From the NCBI GenBank assembly GCA_003343565.1, contig QALA01000012.1:1-21751 (forward strand): a DNA stretch of 21,751 bases, read 5' to 3'. Every line of letters begins with the position of its first letter. Positions within the stretch are counted from its first letter, which is position 1. The notes under the pieces are model-generated. The model was not told the origin of the DNA and ran no database searches. It saw only the letters and a list, made by a program, of their open reading frames with translations. Made by a program: the position numbers and the translations under genes. The stretch comes from Verrucomicrobiota bacterium (GTDB lineage Bacteria > Verrucomicrobiota > Verrucomicrobiia > Opitutales > Intestinicryptomonadaceae). Shown here one piece after another: positions 1 to 7,250 of this stretch.

Positions 1-60
<60 letters not shown>

Positions 61-75
61 AAACCCTTGCCGCAA

Positions 76-110
76 GCCGTTTTTTGATGGTTTACGGCAT
101 TGTTTTTTCT
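76..110 (+). terminator. possible weak terminator after tRNA
   Basis: GCCGT (76-80) can pair with ACGGC (94-98) around a T-rich loop, followed by a run of Ts. The stem is only five base pairs, so this is tentative. It would end tRNA transcription before the integrase, which is read convergently. Confidence 0.3.
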
Positions 111-247
111 CTCATGCTCGTCAAATTTGAAGGAATCGAACGATCCGAAATTTTTGACGGGCTAGTTTTTATGCGTTTGTCGGTGCATATTCTGCTAATA
201 GGATTCGAACGGTTTCTAAAAGTTTGCTAATCAAAATCGCTTGTTTG

Positions 248-1660
248 CTAATTTGATTTTTCGGTCTTTGCTGCCGTGCCCTGCGCGGCGATGAGTGCCG
301 CAAGCGCACTTGCGAGTTCGGGAGACTTCTGAAGCTGCTCCACAAGGCTTGCCAAATCCAGCGTTGCCGGCGCCGGCTCCTTCGGTTCTGCCGGAGGTCG
401 GACGTCATGCAGATCAGGATTGGAATAAAACGCGGTTTCAAACTTCTGCGCATTGACCTTCCGATCCTCGTCAAGGATATGTGCGTACACGCTTGTGATC
501 ATGTCGATCTCCGCGTGTCCCGTGTCACCCTGTGTAGCTTTCAGGTCGCCGTGGTTGAGCTTCAGCTTGTAAGTCGTACTGGAATGACGGAGAGAGTGAA
601 AAACCACTTTCGGCAGTCCTGCGTCCTCCCGGAGCTTTGCAAATTCTTTGAGGATCACACGGTCCTCACAAGGCCTCCCGTTCGGGAGCGAGATCACAAG
701 ATTGTAGTCCTGGTACTCGTCACCGAGAAAGTTCCGTATCTCGTCCTGTGCCTTCTTCCATTCGCAGAGGATATAGGCAAGCGTTTTCGGCAGCCACACC
801 TTGCGGATACTGGAATCGGTTTTCGGCTTTTTCAGAATGATACGGGTGCTTGTGTTCGGTAGGAGCGGCGTGAAGATATGGTAGATATCCTTTTCTCCCA
901 GCGTCTCGATTGCCCGTTTGGAGGCGCGCGTCAGTTCCTTGTCGATATAGACATAGGCATTGTCCGCGGCGATCTCGTCCTCGGAAATATGTACGTTGTC
1001 CCATGTCAGCCCCAAAATCTCACCCATACGGAGCGAGCAGGCAAATGAAAGGTTCATTGCCACATAGAGCTTGCTGTCGGCACACTTGTCAAGAGCCGTT
1101 CGGATCATCTCTGCGTCCCAAATGTCACGCTTTTTGTATTCCGTTTTCGGAAGTACCACATTGTCGAAGGGATTGCGTCCGATGATCTCCCACCGCACCG
1201 CCTGTTTGAACGCACAGCGCAGAAGTTTTATGATCTTCTCGATGGTCTGGTTGCTGACATAGGTCGTTGTCGCCTTACGCGTCTTTGTGGAAACGGAAGC
1301 GGTCTTTTGCAAGGTCTGAATGTATCCGTCCACCACGCGCGGCGTCACCGCTTGAACCTCCATATCTCCGATAATCGGATTGATATAGTTGTTGATCAGC
1401 GAGTTCTGGCTGTCGTACATTGACACGCCCCACTTCTTTTCTCCGTAAAGAGAAACGAAGTCATAGAGAAAATCAGAAATCTTCTGATTGCTCGGCGGGA
1501 GGAATGTTCCCGTGTGCTGTTGATTCTCAATCTCGGCTTTGCGTTTCAGGGCTTCTTTGTGGGTGCCCCATGTTTCCCACTTTTGTTTTGTCTCTCCGTT
1601 CTCGTCCACGTAGTTGTAGATGACGGAGTAATTCTTTTTTCGTTTGATAATGGATGCCAT
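248..1660 (-). CDS. int: tyrosine recombinase / site-specific integrase of the ICE
   Basis: This 470-residue phage/Tn916-type integrase should cut and join the element at the tRNA-Arg attachment site and, with excisionase, excise it. Residues 1-60 look like an AP2-like arm-binding domain. Residues about 60-175 form the core-binding SAM-like domain, and about 180-400 the catalytic domain. Visible catalytic residues are R211 (SLRMGEILGLTW), probably K280, H355 and R358 (HSLRH), H382 (TGHAE) and the nucleophile Y392 (SVYAH). The roughly 70-residue tail after Y392, rich in Pro, Ala and Leu, is longer than usual. The ATG has AAGGAAG upstream, and the gene starts 20 bases after the xis stop, so xis-int are one transcript. 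It is read toward the tRNA, the usual arrangement for tRNA-integrating elements. Confidence 0.95.
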   Translation of the reverse strand: MASIIKRKKNYSVIYNYVDENGETKQKWETWGTHKEALKRKAEIENQQHTGTFLPPSNQKISDFLYDFVSLYGEKKWGVSMYDSQNSLINNYINPIIGDMEVQAVTPRVVDGYIQTLQKTASVSTKTRKATTTYVSNQTIEKIIKLLRCAFKQAVRWEIIGRNPFDNVVLPKTEYKKRDIWDAEMIRTALDKCADSKLYVAMNLSFACSLRMGEILGLTWDNVHISEDEIAADNAYVYIDKELTRASKRAIETLGEKDIYHIFTPLLPNTSTRIILKKPKTDSSIRKVWLPKTLAYILCEWKKAQDEIRNFLGDEYQDYNLVISLPNGRPCEDRVILKEFAKLREDAGLPKVVFHSLRHSSTTYKLKLNHGDLKATQGDTGHAEIDMITSVYAHILDEDRKVNAQKFETAFYSNPDLHDVRPPAEPKEPAPATLDLASLVEQLQKSPELASALAALIAAQGTAAKTEKSN

Positions 1661-1680
1661 ACTGTTCTTCCTTTCATGAA

Positions 1681-1887
1681 TCAGATGTTGAGTGAATCAA
1701 GCCACTCGTCAAATGACCGCTTGGAAATGCGTATGGCGTTTCCGATTCGCACGATTTTGAAATGCCCCTCTTTGACAAGAATATATGCGGAGGTTCTGCC
1801 GATACCCAAAATGTGAGCGACTTCTTCCACCGTGTAGGTTCTCTTGTCCGGAAGCATTTCCTTCGTGCCGTTTTGTACCTGAGACAT
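1681..1887 (-). CDS. xis: excisionase-family HTH DNA-binding protein
   Basis: This 68-residue protein has the winged-helix/MerR-like HTH typical of Xis: YTVEEVAHILGIGRTSAYIL at about 18-37, then the wing (VRIGNAIRISKRSFDEWL). Such proteins bend attachment-site DNA and push integrase toward excision, and they can also repress. I chose the internal ATG because AGGAGG (complement of 1893-1898) sits five bases before it. An upstream start giving 84 residues is open but has no such site. It lies 20 bases upstream of int in the same direction. Confidence 0.88.
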   Translation of the reverse strand: MSQVQNGTKEMLPDKRTYTVEEVAHILGIGRTSAYILVKEGHFKIVRIGNAIRISKRSFDEWLDSLNI

Positions 1888-1927
1888 GATTGCCTCCTTT
1901 CGTAATTGCAGATACAGAATGACACGA

Positions 1928-1957
1928 AGTATCAAGTAGTATTTTCCTAACGATACT
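1928..1957. promoter_or_regulatory. dyad next to xis promoter, possible operator
   Basis: AGTATC (1928-1933) and GATACT (1952-1957) form an inverted repeat immediately downstream of the -10 box, with a partial third copy (AGTAGTATT) between. The position suits a repressor or Xis-type regulator binding site. No binding protein can be assigned from the sequence. Confidence 0.35.
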
Positions 1958-1986
1958 ATTATACCGCGTCTATCTGTGTTTGTCTG
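1958..1986 (-). promoter_or_regulatory. promoter of xis-int
   Basis: On the minus strand a perfect TATAAT (complement of 1958-1963) lies 17 bases after CAGACA (complement of 1981-1986), which matches four of six bases of the -35 consensus. The xis start is about 70 bases downstream, with nothing between that looks coding. Confidence 0.6.
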
Positions 1987-2032
1987 CTGCTTTTAAGAAA
2001 AAATCCGACTTATCCGAAAATAAATCGGATTT

Positions 2033-2191
2033 TCATGTATCTAAAAATATAGGCTGCACGGACGGCCGCTGGCACGGCTCCACGGGAATCTCACCCTCAC
2101 GCGGTTCTCGTGCGACCCTACCTATTGCCTGCGACGCCTCGCCACCTGAATATGGTTGCACGCCCGGGCTGTAGCTGTAAGGGAGTCTCAT
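2033..2191 (-). CDS. possible small protein, 52 residues, unrecognised
   Basis: The ATG overlaps the TAA of the preceding small ORF (TAATG), which suggests translational coupling. The product is rich in Pro, Gly and Glu, with no recognised domain, membrane segment or signal peptide. The region is distinctly more GC-rich than its surroundings and could form RNA structure, so the reading frame may be incidental. The main support is the coupled position and the coding-like frame just upstream. I cannot give a function. Confidence 0.35.
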   Translation of the reverse strand: MRLPYSYSPGVQPYSGGEASQAIGRVAREPREGEIPVEPCQRPSVQPIFLDT

Positions 2192-2398
2192 TATCCTGTC
2201 TGTGCGTCGTCGCCCGCAAGCTGCCAAACCTGCTTCACGTCCTCGTGTTTCTCGCTCGCTCCCTGGGGAGGTCGTGGCGCACCGTACGCGTGGCTCGTCA
2301 CAAACAGATCGTATCCGTCTGCCTTATACTGCCGGGAATATTCCGCCCGACTTTCTTTGTCAAAGAACCCGGTCGTCCATGCGGAAAGGGGTACGCAT
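2191..2398 (-). CDS. small protein readable through a CTT-TGA-C +1 frameshift
   Basis: GGAGG (complement of 2404-2408) lies five bases before an ATG at 2398, whose frame ends after 12 codons at TGA (2362-2360). In the +1 frame the sequence continues directly for 56 more residues to TAA at 2193-2191, with plausible coding composition (KESRAEYSRQYKADGYDLFV). The two parts would join into 68 residues. The junction reads CTT TGA C, the heptamer used for programmed +1 frameshifting in bacterial prfB (release factor 2). The usual AGGGGG stimulator three bases before CTT is not clear here; only CGGG is present. It could instead be a simple frameshift mutation. It follows the HTH gene by 15 bases and couples to the next small ORF. 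No domain is recognised. Confidence 0.42.
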
Positions 2399-2413
2399 GG
2401 GTGCCTCCGGACT

Positions 2414-2650
2414 TTAATTCAGGTCAAAGCCCAAGATAGAGATAATCAGTTTTGTTTCCAGGCGTCTGCGAAGTTCTTCATCCACATAGGTACAGTAGTT
2501 GCCGTTTTCGTCACGGCCTGTCCTTTTGCAGAGCACAGCTATGTAGCCGGAATAATGACGGATCACCTCGTTTACCGCGTCTATGTCGCCACGGACAGCG
2601 GCCTTGATCACCGGGTACGGGATCATGCGGGTATGTGTCGCATTACTCAT
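2414..2650 (-). CDS. small helix-turn-helix protein, Tn916 ORF8-like
   Basis: This 78-residue protein has the layout of the small HTH proteins that follow the sigma-like factor in Tn916-type elements. IPYPVIKAAVRGDIDAVNEV at about 10-29 is the typical first part, and the C-terminal helix (EELRRRLETKLIISILG) is typical too. It is thought to act in regulation of the element, but its precise role is unknown. ATG 2650 is chosen because GGAGG lies eight bases before it; a GTG at 2659 would be too close to that site. It overlaps the end of the sigma-factor gene by eight bases, so the two are co-translated. Confidence 0.75.
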   Translation of the reverse strand: MSNATHTRMIPYPVIKAAVRGDIDAVNEVIRHYSGYIAVLCKRTGRDENGNYCTYVDEELRRRLETKLIISILGFDLN

Positions 2651-3068
2651 CCGCGTCACCTCCCATCAGCTTTTTCAGCAGCCGATAGGCATTCTGCCGG
2701 TGCGTGTTTACCGTTCGCCTTGCGATTCCCATGCGGTCAGCGATTTCACGGTCCGCTAATTCCAAGAACCAATACAAAAGAATGATATTGCGTTCTTTTT
2801 CGGGAATCGCCGCAAGCGCCTCAGCCAGGCGGTCGTCTTTGACAAGTACGGTTTCGCCACCGACCTGAAAAGGCGTGTAGTCCCAGGGATAATCGTCATA
2901 CACCGCAAGCTGCTCCATCGCTTCTTCCGGAAGGTCGCTCATGGATATCTCCATCCGCGCCCTGCGATTTATCTCCCTGTGACCGTTGCCAACTTCGTGT
3001 TTCAGCACTTTCTTGCAGAAGCTATCGAAAGTGTGCTGCTTGTGAATTTCATGGAGATCAGGTTTCAT
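2643..3068 (-). CDS. sigma-70-family RNA polymerase sigma factor, Tn916 ORF7-like
   Basis: The 141-residue product ends in a sigma region 4 helix-turn-helix (about 108-135: LADREIADRMGIARRTVNTH, then LLKKL), preceded by the typical IPEKERNIILLYWF helix. It is shorter than a full sigma factor and has no clear region 2, like ORF7-type regulators of Tn916-family elements that activate xis/int or transfer genes. The start at ATG 3068 has GGAGG seven bases upstream; an in-frame start at 3122 lacks a comparable site. The next gene overlaps its end. A leader with a strong hairpin lies about 215 bases upstream. Confidence 0.82.
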   Translation of the reverse strand: MKPDLHEIHKQHTFDSFCKKVLKHEVGNGHREINRRARMEISMSDLPEEAMEQLAVYDDYPWDYTPFQVGGETVLVKDDRLAEALAAIPEKERNIILLYWFLELADREIADRMGIARRTVNTHRQNAYRLLKKLMGGDADE

Positions 3069-3283
3069 TTTCTCACCTCCCTTCTTGCCGGGAGGCAGGT
3101 CCTTGTTTCCCCTTTCGTCCATTACTGGTCTTGTGAAGGTGTGTTTTGGCTGGTTTACGAAGAATTTTCAAAATTCTTTTTTCTGTCGCTCATAACGGCG
3201 GCTCCTTTCATTCGTTTTGGGTAAATTTCCAAAGCAAATGAAGGTCGGAGGCGAACGACAGCGGGGTGTGCCAAAAAGCAAAA

Positions 3284-3314
3284 TGCGCCCGTTCGCATAA
3301 CACGAACGAGCGCA
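3284..3314 (-). terminator. strong hairpin: terminator or attenuator upstream of sigma gene
   Basis: TGCGCCCGTTCG (3284-3295) pairs with CGAACGAGCGCA (3303-3314) with one mismatch and a seven-base loop. On the minus strand the stem is followed by TTTTGCTTTTT, as in a rho-independent terminator. It lies between the cargo operon and the sigma gene, so it either ends cargo transcription or attenuates the sigma operon. On the minus strand just upstream is a possible short leader ORF (ATG at about 3379, 10 codons: MRCCMNTQII). It lacks a clear ribosome site. Confidence 0.6.
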
Positions 3315-3380
3315 AAAAGAATTGAAAAATGTATTTAGATGATTTGTGTGTTCATACAGCAACGCATTGTATCTAGTGAA

Positions 3381-3402
3381 TAAATAAGTGGCTGCTTATT
3401 TA
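3381..3402. repeat. perfect 8-bp inverted repeat, possible operator
   Basis: TAAATAAG (3381-3388) and CTTATTTA (3395-3402) flank a six-base centre. On the minus strand TACAAT (complement of 3368-3373), a possible -10 box, follows within ten bases, with no convincing -35. The placement suits a repressor site for the sigma/HTH operon. Confidence 0.35.
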
Positions 3403-3824
3403 ACAATAACGGCGGGCGCCGTATAGGGGCTGCGATGAATAAATGTTTCTTTTCTGTTTCTCCTATATGCTATACTATATTTCGTCTATTTTTTCGGTTC
3501 GCCAATCCGGGATGGAAAAATATCTTCCATTATAAATTAGAGCATCCGCATTCCAATACTTATGGTAACCGTTCGCATAGATCGGGACGATCACTTTTCT
3601 TGTAAAAAATAATCAGCAGGGATGTCAGCACGGTTTCGAGAGAAACAAACAGAGACAGGACACATATTATCTTTCGCAGTGACCCGTATATCTCGTTCCG
3701 CCAATATTTGAGTGCGCCATGCTTTTGATTTCATTTCTATCTTTCATCAATTATTTCATTTTTAATTTGGAAATGCGGTCGTCAACCCCTACCGTTATAT
3801 TAGTAGTTTTAATTGCTTTCAATT
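3403..3824. other. intergenic, no intact gene
   Basis: Apart from the possible membrane-protein remnant (3560-3730), I see no supported gene. The stretch is AT-rich next to the cargo operon. It contains no clear terminator directly after the operon's last stop at 3825. Confidence 0.5.
3560..3730 (-). pseudogene. possible 3' remnant of a membrane protein gene
   Basis: A 56-codon open stretch without an ATG encodes GALKYWRNEIYGSLRKI followed by a hydrophobic segment of about 20 residues, then a charged tail and a stop. The composition looks like the end of a membrane protein. A competing frame starting ATG at 3733 is also open but looks less natural. I do not recognise the family. It may be debris from insertion of the neighbouring cargo operon. 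Confidence 0.3.
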
Positions 3825-4517
3825 CTATTCATATTGAATAACTCCCATATGTTCAAACCATTCTTCCGGATCGCCTTTTTCGCAAAACTTAACATCAATA
3901 ATAGTTTTTATGTTTTCAAACAAGTACTTTTGCACAGTCACATTATAGCAAATCAATCCCTTTTTTAAAGGAGTATCTATATATTCTAAAGGAATAGATG
4001 ACTCAATAATTATCTCTTTGTCACAATCAATAGCCCTACACATATTTGTATCCAACTCATCTATTCTTTTTCTTGATTGTCTATCCGCAGGAGTAGATAT
4101 ATAATAATAGCTATTCTCAGTTTTAGCTTCAACATACATGAAGTATGGTCGCCCGCCATTATAAAACAAAAAACAAATAATATACGGAAAATTATTCAAC
4201 AAATCCTTTGGAATTTTTATTGCTGCTACAATAGCCTTATCTGCATTGTTTAGACGAAAGGCATATGAAACATCAGTTTCGCGAAATGTTTTTGCCGAAA
4301 CGCTTTCCCAACGAGAGTAGCTGCCATTCTCTATGTCAATTTTATTTTTTAAGTTAATATTGCGATCACTTAAGTTCTTTATGTATTGCAATTCACAATA
4401 CTCATCAATTCGCCCTTTGACATCAAAAAGGCGGTCAATTAAATCATGGTCTTTCCATGTAACTTTGCATCCTATTTTATCGATATTGTATTGTTCCACG
4501 TTCACGGGAATGAACAT
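3825..4517 (-). CDS. unrecognised protein of the radical-SAM operon, possible CBM9/DOMON-like fold
   Basis: This 230-residue protein is the last gene of the cargo operon. It has no signal peptide or membrane helix that I can see. The second half alternates hydrophobic and polar residues as in a beta-sandwich. It contains IIIESSIPLEYI (about 170-181) and ends with EEWFEHMGVIQYE, which recalls the end of carbohydrate-binding family 9/DOMON-like domains (an acidic residue, IPL, then W..p..fG.i). This is a resemblance seen by eye, not a match. The chosen ATG overlaps the ATP-grasp gene by 41 bases with no strong ribosome site. A GTG twelve bases later (4505) is an alternative. The overlap points to coupled translation, so it likely works with the ligase. 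A substrate- or cofactor-binding role is only a guess. Confidence 0.7.
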   Translation of the reverse strand: MFIPVNVEQYNIDKIGCKVTWKDHDLIDRLFDVKGRIDEYCELQYIKNLSDRNINLKNKIDIENGSYSRWESVSAKTFRETDVSYAFRLNNADKAIVAAIKIPKDLLNNFPYIICFLFYNGGRPYFMYVEAKTENSYYYISTPADRQSRKRIDELDTNMCRAIDCDKEIIIESSIPLEYIDTPLKKGLICYNVTVQKYLFENIKTIIDVKFCEKGDPEEWFEHMGVIQYE

Positions 4518-5496
4518 ATTTAATCCACATCAAACCTTCTTCCAATGGGCTAAATTTGCTTGATATTTCAACCGATTCTTTAAACGCTGTCTTCAATAAT
4601 ATGTATGGAAGATTCAACCCTGCAACAGCCATAAAATAAGTAGATGTAAAAAAACGACTCGCTTGTATTTCTGTAGGGTTAGGAATTCCTTCATTGTCAT
4701 AACAAAAGTCAACGGAAATAATACCATGCGGATGCGGGTCTATTGTTTTTATGCATTCTATTGCCAAGTTATCAATGAAACTGTCTTTACGTGTTACTTG
4801 TGCGCCTGTAATACCCGTCACCCCTGAGGGCGACAGGTAACTAAATTCCCAATACTTACGCTCGCGAATTTGAGAAACCACCAGTTCTCCATTATTCCAA
4901 ATTGCAGACCATGTAGCGGTTCGCGTAGTTAGTACTTCAGAAGCTGTAAATGTTCCCCAACCATGATATCTATCAATCCATGCTTTTGCAAAATCATAAC
5001 TATCAGTCGAAATAGAACCTTTACCCCCGCAACCAATAGTTGCGCGTAACCAAATCTTGTGATACTTATTCATAAATGATAGCAAATCCTCAGTAGATCG
5101 AAGTAAAACGGTATCGGCCACCCTAATACCATTATTTTTCAAGAGTTCATTTGTAAAAAATTTGTTTTCATATATCTTTATTTTGTCATCAGAAGGAAGA
5201 AAAGTCGTAGCATGAATCTCATCGCGATGCTTTGAAATTTTCCATAATGATTCATTAGTTTTCGAAGGATATACAAAATCAATTTTTTCTTTATCCACAA
5301 CTTCTTTCAAAAAATCAATATAGCACGCATCTTCTGGATTTGGGGAAAGAAATTTTCTATCTGCGTCGGCATGCATAATTGAATAAGGATTACTTTCCAA
5401 AGCAATAATTTCATATTTTTCCGGAGCCAATCTTATTGAGCGGCAAAAATTAATGCCTGCACCGCGACCAGCGTCTGTAACTAAAATTCTTTTCAT
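4477..5496 (-). CDS. ATP-grasp ligase (CarB/carbamoyl-phosphate-synthase-like superfamily)
   Basis: This 339-residue protein has the ATP-grasp plan. The N-terminal Rossmann-like part (MKRILVTDAGRGAGINF) carries a substrate-side domain to about residue 105. An ATP-lid segment (KIWLRATIGCGGKGS, about 147-161) follows. The metal/ATP site is at 263-278 (SVDFCYDNEG with D263, then PTEIQ with E276). The family's usual Asn after this Glu appears as Gln278, a possible variation. Such enzymes activate a carboxylate as acyl phosphate and join it to an amine; PylC of pyrrolysine synthesis is one relative at fold level. The start at 5496 has GGAGG five bases upstream; a longer frame runs back into the SDR gene and is rejected. 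It lies 19 bases after the SDR stop. The ligated substrate cannot be inferred. Confidence 0.85.
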   Translation of the reverse strand: MKRILVTDAGRGAGINFCRSIRLAPEKYEIIALESNPYSIMHADADRKFLSPNPEDACYIDFLKEVVDKEKIDFVYPSKTNESLWKISKHRDEIHATTFLPSDDKIKIYENKFFTNELLKNNGIRVADTVLLRSTEDLLSFMNKYHKIWLRATIGCGGKGSISTDSYDFAKAWIDRYHGWGTFTASEVLTTRTATWSAIWNNGELVVSQIRERKYWEFSYLSPSGVTGITGAQVTRKDSFIDNLAIECIKTIDPHPHGIISVDFCYDNEGIPNPTEIQASRFFTSTYFMAVAGLNLPYILLKTAFKESVEISSKFSPLEEGLMWIKYVHSRERGTIQYR

Positions 5497-5515
5497 ATTT
5501 TCCTCCAAACAGAAA

Positions 5516-6256
5516 TTATATCTTTTCAAATTTTTGCTCCAATGCATTAATAAACAAATCTTGCCCCCTTCTATCGAATGGCCGTAGAGTAATTTCTGAA
5601 ATGTTGCAAGAATCCGGTTGAAGCAGAGCATATACAATAGCATTTGCTACATCATTTGGCGCTAGGGCATATTGCAGTTCACTTTTGCTAACCAAATCAC
5701 CAACAAAGCCAGTATTAATTAACCCCGGTCTTATTGATGTCACTTTAATATTCTTTTTTCGCAATTCATAACTAAGCGCTTCGCTAAAACCAGCCATACC
5801 AAATTTAGATGCAACATATACGCTACCATATTTAAATGGCTTTTTAGCTGCAATCGATTCAACTATAACAATATGCCCAGACTCATTCATCAATTTTACA
5901 AGATGCTTTATGAGAATTATTTGACCTATTAGGTTGGTATATATACACTCCTCAATCTCATGGTCTGTATAATCCGTGATATTACCAAATATTCCAATCC
6001 CGGCACAACAAATCAAGGAGTCAATTTTATGGCAAGTATTCTTAATCGCTTTATATACTGATTCTACTTCTATGGCCTTACATAAATCTACTTGTACACA
6101 ATTTATCCCTTGGGAAAGATATAATCTTTCAAGTTTTTCTTTATTATTGCCTATTGCTATTATATTGGTCTTGTGTTTTTGCAAAACTTTTATAACCGCC
6201 TGACCAACCCCACTAGTGGATCCACAAACCACTATGGTGCTCCCATTAAATTTCAT
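5516..6256 (-). CDS. short-chain dehydrogenase/reductase (SDR)
   Basis: This 246-residue classical SDR should oxidise or reduce an alcohol/carbonyl with NAD(P)H in the cytoplasm. The nucleotide-binding motif is CGSTSGVG (11-18; G12, G16, G18). The usual NNAG is CCAG (83-86). The catalytic set is N108, S134, Y147 and K151 (YVASK). The hydrophobic C-terminal substrate loop is intact and the length is normal. Cofactor preference is unclear: the residues after the second strand (GNNKEK) have no Asp, so NADP(H) is slightly favoured. The ATG overlaps the end of the second radical-SAM gene by 11 bases and has GGGAG seven bases upstream. It sits between the radical-SAM pair and the ATP-grasp ligase, so it probably modifies an intermediate. 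Confidence 0.92.
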   Translation of the reverse strand: MKFNGSTIVVCGSTSGVGQAVIKVLQKHKTNIIAIGNNKEKLERLYLSQGINCVQVDLCKAIEVESVYKAIKNTCHKIDSLICCAGIGIFGNITDYTDHEIEECIYTNLIGQIILIKHLVKLMNESGHIVIVESIAAKKPFKYGSVYVASKFGMAGFSEALSYELRKKNIKVTSIRPGLINTGFVGDLVSKSELQYALAPNDVANAIVYALLQPDSCNISEITLRPFDRRGQDLFINALEQKFEKI

Positions 6257-7250
6257 TGCTAAACTCCCTGAATGTTATTGTTTTTTTCCCTGCCAGTTTA
6301 ATAAACTGCATTGTCTCATATAAGTTAGCGCGATGCCGTTGTTTCCCCGAATAGATGGAATATGAGCTTTCGTAATTCAAAAATGTATAATTTACAGAAA
6401 TTACATTCGATGCAATTTTCAAAGCATTTATTTTATTTTCCATTCCGAATGTGGAGTTAGTAGGTATGGAAATGTTTCTATACTTATTCATTATGTTGAT
6501 AATTGATAGGAATCGTAGCGCTAATAGTGGATCTCCATTTTTTTCGTTGCATAACCGAGAATCTGGATTGGGAACAAATACCGAAGAACTTATCATATCC
6601 GGCTGTAATTCCTGTATTATTTGCAAATCTTTTTGAATATCGCAGTTGTTCTGAGTTGGCAATCCTATAATATTACCAGTTCCTACTTTAAATCCAATAT
6701 CCTTTAGCATATAGAGATGGTCTAAGTATTGATCATACTCAAGAAAACAACTTTTATATTTTCCAAACAAATACGCATTAGACGTTTCGAATTTTAAAAT
6801 ATATCTATGTCCGCCTAAAGCATACAAGTTCTTGTAAAACGCATAATCTCTAGCTCCCAAGGCCAGTTCCAGTGTTATATGCCGCTGATCACAATACTCA
6901 AATATTGGAGTGAGAAACTCTTCATTGACTTGTGGATCAACGCCCGAAGCAAGATGAATAATATCGATGCCATCTAAAGCGGCATGTTCAATGCAAGAAA
7001 TGATTTCTGTCGGCAACATACGATAACGATTTATTTTTTGTGAGCGATTGTTGCCGCAAAAAGCGCAATTGCAATTGCAAAAATTTGAAATATCAATTAC
7101 GGCTCTAATATACACTTTATCTCCATAATTAGCTTCCCGAATCTTTCGCGAACATTCAAAAAGTTTTTGATCCAGACCTCCGCTCAATAGAATCTCTAAA
7201 TCCTTCTCATCAAGGTCACAATCCTTTGATTTTTCATAAAAATCACTCAT
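6246..7250 (-). CDS. radical SAM enzyme, HydE/PylB/BioB type (second copy)
   Basis: This 334-residue enzyme has the radical-SAM cluster motif C58-x3-C62-x2-C65 (NFCNCNCAFCGNN), which binds a 4Fe-4S cluster and cleaves S-adenosylmethionine. Further features match the HydE/PylB/biotin-synthase family: RYILKFETSN, GFKVGTGNIIGLPTQ, a PNPDS loop, IPTNSTFG and an end with VNYTFLNYESSYSIY. HydE matures [FeFe]-hydrogenase, PylB makes 3-methylornithine from lysine and BioB makes biotin, so the family covers unusual carbon and metal chemistry. The start ATG overlaps the previous stop (ATGAGTGA, 7243-7250), with GGAG ten bases upstream; a TTG nine bases earlier is rejected. It is a paralogue of the gene before it. 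The substrate is unknown. Confidence 0.9.
   Translation of the reverse strand: MSDFYEKSKDCDLDEKDLEILLSGGLDQKLFECSRKIREANYGDKVYIRAVIDISNFCNCNCAFCGNNRSQKINRYRMLPTEIISCIEHAALDGIDIIHLASGVDPQVNEEFLTPIFEYCDQRHITLELALGARDYAFYKNLYALGGHRYILKFETSNAYLFGKYKSCFLEYDQYLDHLYMLKDIGFKVGTGNIIGLPTQNNCDIQKDLQIIQELQPDMISSSVFVPNPDSRLCNEKNGDPLLALRFLSIINIMNKYRNISIPTNSTFGMENKINALKIASNVISVNYTFLNYESSYSIYSGKQRHRANLYETMQFIKLAGKKTITFREFSNEI

Noticed and set aside
2060..2190. Cobalamin-riboswitch or group II intron-like sequence on the minus strand
   Set aside because: Short pieces such as GGGTGAGATTCCC recall these RNAs, but the other conserved parts, such as ACTGTAA or a domain V hairpin, are missing.
2156..2785. 209-codon plus-strand ORF
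   Set aside because: It lies opposite the small ORFs, HTH and sigma genes, which have ribosome sites and coupled overlaps; the product looks like antisense composition.
3168..3362. 64-codon minus-strand ORF beginning with TTG
   Set aside because: It spans the terminator hairpin and has no ribosome site; the composition is not convincing.
5497..5643. 49-residue N-terminal extension of the ATP-grasp ORF
   Set aside because: It overlaps the SDR gene in another frame, while ATG 5496 has GGAGG five bases upstream.
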